The notes under the pieces are model-generated. The model was not told where the DNA came from. It did not search any database and saw only the letters and a program-made list of their open reading frames with translations. The position numbers and the translations under genes were made by a program. From Tubiluchus corallicola (taxonomy: Eukaryota; Priapulida; Priapulimorpha; Priapulimorphida; Tubiluchidae), in contig JAQGDQ010001472.1 of NCBI GenBank assembly GCA_030141605.1, positions 1 to 25,000 on the forward strand: DNA of 25,000 bases. The letters run 5' to 3'. Shown piece by piece: positions 20,761-25,000 of the stretch; the stretch's first letter is position 1, and each line of letters opens with the position of its first letter.

Positions 20761-21450
20761 CATTACATTACAATACATTACATTACATTACATTACATTA
20801 CAAGACATTTCATTACAATACAATACAGTACAATACGATACGATACGATACGATACGATACGATACGATTCGATCCGATCCGATCCGATCCGATCCGATC
20901 CGATCCGATCCGATCCGATCCGATCCGATACGATACGATACGATACGATACGATACGATACGATACAATACAATACAATACAATACAATACAATACAATA
21001 CAATACAATACAATACAATACAATACAATACATACAGTACAGTACAGTACAGTACAGTACAGTACAGTACAGTACAGTACAGTACAGTACAGTACAGTAC
21101 AGTACAGTACAGTACAGTACAGTACAGTACAGTACAGTACAGTACAGTACAGTACAGTACAGTACAGTACAGTACAGTACAATACAATACAATACAATAC
21201 AATACAAAACAATACAATACAATACAATACAATACAATACAATACAATACAATACAATACAATACAATACAATACAATACAATACAATACAATACAATAC
21301 AATACAATACAATACAACACAACACAACACAACACAACACAACACACTACACTACACTACACTACACTACACTACACTACACTACACTACACTACACTAC
21401 ACTACACTACACTACACTACAACACAACACAACACATTACATTACATTAC
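20761..21450. repeat. Nested pentanucleotide array (690 bp) with seven unit types
   Basis: Blocks in order: ATTAC (about 20761-20815, imperfect), short AATAC, GATAC (20836-20868), GATCC (20870-20927), GATAC (20928-20965), AATAC (20966-21030), AGTAC (21035-21180), AATAC (21181-21315, one AAAAC), AACAC (21316-21345), ACTAC (21346-21420), AACAC (21421-21435), ATTAC (21436-21450). Most neighbours differ by one base, and blocks are flanked by the same type on both sides. The plus frame and all three minus frames stay open over it, which is an artefact. Confidence 0.97.
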
Positions 21451-22487
21451 AAACAGGACAGATTTAATCAACAGAGAAAGAGGTATTTACTAGACACAAA
21501 ATCCCCTTGCAAAGCAATATCGTGGCTCGAGCATACAGCACAAATAACAGTTAATTCACACAAGTATTAATAATAGTTATCCCAACAATGTTACGTAAAA
21601 GTAGTAATAATAACTTTTTACACATTTGTATCTTTTTATTTAGACAATAACTGCTTCCTAGTCTATACTAGAGTCGATACTCGTGTATTTACAAGTATCT
21701 GCGATTGAAATGAAATTCAGTTCATGTTTTATAGGTTTATCTAGGTTTATTTACACACGATTTATGTTAAATTGGTTTTTTTTCAATAACATGATGGAAA
21801 GATACAACACAACGGTGAGAGAATAAGATGGAACGAAACATGACAACATGAGAGAAGAAACACGTTAATTAATGTGTTGTGAGCGGTTGCGAAAAATAAG
21901 ATAGAAAGAAAGTAAATAAAGAAAAGAAAGATGTGAATTGAATCAATTGAATTGGAGGCAGTTTATACAGGCAGGTCAAACATTTACTATTAAAATAACA
22001 CAACTTTTAATTTACAAACTGTTTAAAAAACTTGTCCAAAAGTTTCCACAGCAATCAGTTGTCATCATCATTGGTACACTACACAAACAACAACCAGTCT
22101 AGAACTGGCAAGAAATTGAAAAAATCTCCTCAATCTAGTGCTAATTATTTGTGCCTCTGGCCACAAAGCTGATTTTAGTCAGTTTAACATTGTGACCAGA
22201 GGTACAAATAACTGTGACTCATTAATGAAAGAAAGTTTATCTATTCCTTCTAATAAGCCTAGTTTCAACGTGCAAAGCAGTTCAATTCTTTTATCTTTAT
22301 TTCCAAACACTTAGCTATCTGTTACTGTATCTACTCCTTTTCTACGGGTCTGTTTATTCATTACTTTGGCTTCTTTGTAATTTTGTAAATACATAATTAG
22401 TGCAAAATTCTTTTTACTTGTTTGTTTATTTAACGACAGCCTCTATAAATACAAATAAAAGTAATGTCATAATGGAAAATAAGTATA
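21451..22487. other. Intergenic region upstream of the scramblase
   Basis: No gene is recognised. It includes a near-perfect 20-bp palindrome (21859-21878) and a hairpin at 22145-22211, both listed among the findings. Confidence 0.4.
22145..22211. other. 22-bp-arm hairpin
   Basis: TTATTTGTGCCTCTGGCCAC+AA (22145-22166) pairs with 22190-22211 with one G-U-type and one C-A mismatch. The 23-base loop itself contains CTGA/TCAG. The size suits a pre-miRNA or a very small foldback repeat. Confidence 0.6.
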
Positions 22488-22973
22488 ATAACACACAGAG
22501 GCGGAACTAGGGGGGAGCGAGGGGGGTGGGGGCTGTCAAAATTTGCACTCCCCCTGCAAAATCGGACAAATAATTTTTTTGCAGTGAAAATTGCAGTTCA
22601 CATGTTCGCACACAATAAACTTGTTGTCGTAACAAAGTTGGTGTGACTTTTTGAATGACGTATCGTTTCACATTTCATTTTGACATTTCCTGCGTATTAT
22701 TTTCTTAAAACTTGTGTGTGATAAATTTCTGTAAATAACAATTTAGTTAGAGGCACATTAATAACGTTAGGTTAAATGAGAGTTAATTTTCTCATTATTG
22801 CTCTATCAGCTACGCCATCCTACACATGCTAATTATAGGCCTGCATGCAGTATAAAAGGGGTTAAAATTGGCTTAACCATTATTTAACCACTTCGGATAC
22901 CTCGCCCTCTCAGAAAATTTTTGCGCCCCCCCCCCCCCTGCTTGCCACATCTAGTTCCGCCCCTGATAACACA
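22488..22973. mobile_element. hAT MITE (470 bp) with perfect 8-bp duplication
   Basis: The element 22496-22965 begins CAGAGGCGGAACTAG and ends CTAGTTCCGCCCCTG, inverted with one mismatch. ATAACACA flanks both sides (22488-22495 and 22966-22973). A G-rich tract (about 22510-22532) near the left end and a C13 run (22926-22938) near the right end could pair or form G-quadruplexes. No transposase is present. CAG-type ends and an 8-bp duplication indicate hAT. Confidence 0.93.
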
Positions 22974-23840
22974 AGAAGTGCAAAAGTGAAGATTAGTTTT
23001 AAAAACGGTTTTATTTGTCTAAAAAAACGGTATTTCTTTCAAAGTGAACGTTTAAAACCAGTTATCTGAAAAACCAGATTCCATGCCAGTCTTTGTGACT
23101 AACCCATCTTGCGACAAGAACGTTCTACATGTACGTATATATTAATAAATCTAGCATTTTTTAAATATTTTATTTTGCGAAAATAATTATTTTAAACTAG
23201 CAGTCTGATTAAATTTACCTTATATCTTCTGGAACGCCTGGATATTTTTTCTCAATGCCAAGTCAGTGTTGCCTACAAGACGATCTGCAGTTAAAGAATT
23301 CTTGTAGAGAAAACGGTAGATCAAAGTTCATTTTTATGTACAGCTCTTCGTGTACTAAGCGGTATTACGGTGAAACTTTGTCTTTTGCTCTCCTTGTTTG
23401 CACTGACATTATGCAACACAGTTTGCAGAGTATACTACTGTATCATAAAACTTGGCCTTTACTGTTAAGTAAATAAGAGCTCTCAATTTCAATATTGATA
23501 AGAGCCCATTGAGAGAGATACCGGAAACAGGCGTAATCATATATATACATTGGGTATTTTATAGAATACCTACTCATTTTATAGAGTGACAAATATACCA
23601 ACTAAAGTTTTTAATATATTTCCCTCAACACTAAATTTAAGAAACATTAGAACGAACAATCAATATGGAAAGAATTCGACATACGAACACGATGATACTT
23701 ACTCAAATCCTAATTTCATTTTTCCTAGACCTTACTAAACTAGTTTATATTTTATTTTTTGACTTTCTAGTTGCACTTATAGTTTAGCTTGCACCAGACG
23801 CATTTGCCCAGAACAGTGTATGTTTTTTTATATGAACTAA
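22974..23840. other. Intergenic region without recognised genes
   Basis: AT-rich sequence. The 73-codon frame at 23255-23476 shows no domain, signal or splice support. Confidence 0.35.
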
Positions 23841-24141
<301 letters not shown>

Positions 24142-24202
24142 ACACACATTATTTACAATGCAAAAGTATCTTTAGGCAGTGTGTCATTCTTAGATTTTAA
24201 AG

Positions 24203-24490
24203 GGCAAGAAAAGGGGTACGTGAAGTAGGTTTCAGATAAATCGCCATAACAATTATATTACTTTTGGCAGTTTTATGCGTATATCGTATTCGCGTTGAAA
24301 GGAATTTTTGTTAGTTTTCATTTGAAATTTCCCTCAATATCGTTCTGAAGTCGCCATTATATGACGTCACCCACGCATGCGTAAATTAGGGGAAGAAAAT
24401 GCAATGTTAAAATATGTCCCAAGCAACCTTCACTACAAATCTATGTTGCTTGGCATTTTGCTTACCTGGTGAAAGACTTACGTAACTGGA
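24203..24490 (+). repeat. Dispersed repeat family, copy 2
   Basis: It aligns with the reverse complement of 17120-17408. It keeps the TGACGTCA octamer at 24362-24369 and the end block CTTACCTGGTGAAAGACTTA. Confidence 0.85.
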
Positions 24491-25000
24491 AATAATAATT
24501 TAAAATGCTCATGCCAATTGGGAAAAATGGGTAAAATCGCTAAGGAAGTTATGCTTCAAAACAGTTTGCTTGTTTGATTGTTTGTTTGCCTGTTTGTTTG
24601 ATTGTTTCTTGTCTGTTATGGTAGTGAGCTCAGTACGAAAAAACTATTTAACAGATTTTCAAGAAACTTGAAGATACGTAAAGAAAGGGGGGCATCGGCT
24701 GCCAAAATGGGAATCTTTCGTTGGTTCTTTTTTGCAAAACTTGACCGAACACCACATACAAAAACATTCGTGAACATAGAGGTTTCAGAGGGAGTGGTTA
24801 GTACCTCTTTTTTATTATCTCCACTAGGACATAATATGAGTTGGTTTGAGGTCTGTTTTCGTGAAATCCTCACTTGTAAAACTGTGTAACGCTGTCTATA
24901 ACCTAAGCTTATTAATGTGTGTAACCCTATACAGTGACTTGGTATATATTTGTCAGTCTATTGTCATCGCCTAGTGGTAAAAAAAGGTATATAAATACTA
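24491..25000. other. Intergenic end of the window with a TTTG-rich tract
   Basis: A low-complexity TTTG/TTTGATTG tract lies at 24562-24613. The open frames at 24602-24889 on both strands lack recognisable domains, and the plus one has no ATG at its start. Confidence 0.4.

Noticed and set aside
20752-21570. Long open frames (175-272 codons) across the pentamer array on both strands
   Set aside because: A repeat of five bases without stop codons stays open in every frame; the peptides are pure simple repeats.
24602-24889. 95-codon plus-strand frame and its minus-strand partner
   Set aside because: The plus frame starts at a non-ATG codon next to low-complexity sequence, and neither frame shows a domain.

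Overview
The window is AT-rich, intron-bearing animal DNA, most likely from an invertebrate. It holds two exons of one split gene, one intact single-exon gene, many short DNA transposons with clear target-site duplications, several tandem arrays and fragments of retroelements. There are no operons, Shine-Dalgarno sites or CRISPR arrays. The animal group cannot be fixed from the sequence.

Genes. (1) A minus-strand gene for a TBC1D24/Skywalker-like protein has its start codon at 10948. The first visible coding exon (10369-10948) ends in phase with a second exon (1489-1698). The joining codon is G+AT (Asp), and the translation runs straight through the TBC domain. The rest of the gene lies to the left of the window. 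The intron between the exons is about 8.7 kb and is packed with repeats. (2) A minus-strand phospholipid scramblase (19865-20593) is complete in one open frame, with a possible 5' UTR splice acceptor just upstream.

Layout. 1-3542: two arms of a roughly 450-bp inverted repeat enclose the second TBC exon and a TTAA-flanked piggyBac-like MITE. 3649-4431: a 171-bp tandem duplication, one copy of which carries a TA-flanked MITE while the other keeps the empty site. 5060-7978: a satellite of about 61 bp with higher-order repeats. 8520-9113: a 25-bp satellite. 9288-9634, 18799-19430 and 19527-19860: three copies of one long-TIR MITE family. 10369-11030: TBC 5' coding exon and a possible UTR donor. 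11139-17006: hAT-type elements, a (TAA)n array, a decayed BEL/Pao pol fragment and an (ATTCT)n array. 17120-17408 and 24203-24490: two inverted copies of a dispersed repeat with a conserved TGACGTCA. 19865-21450: the scramblase, then a nested pentanucleotide array upstream of it. 22488-22973: a hAT MITE with a perfect 8-bp duplication. 23899-24141: a (CTA)n array with a (GCT)7 core.

The two genes need not work together: one is probably a membrane-trafficking protein, the other a lipid-scrambling membrane protein. The points most worth checking are the coding exon trapped between long inverted repeats, the filled/empty site pair, the nested pentamer array, and the MITE whose end lies four bases from the scramblase stop codon. 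No new enzymatic system was found.
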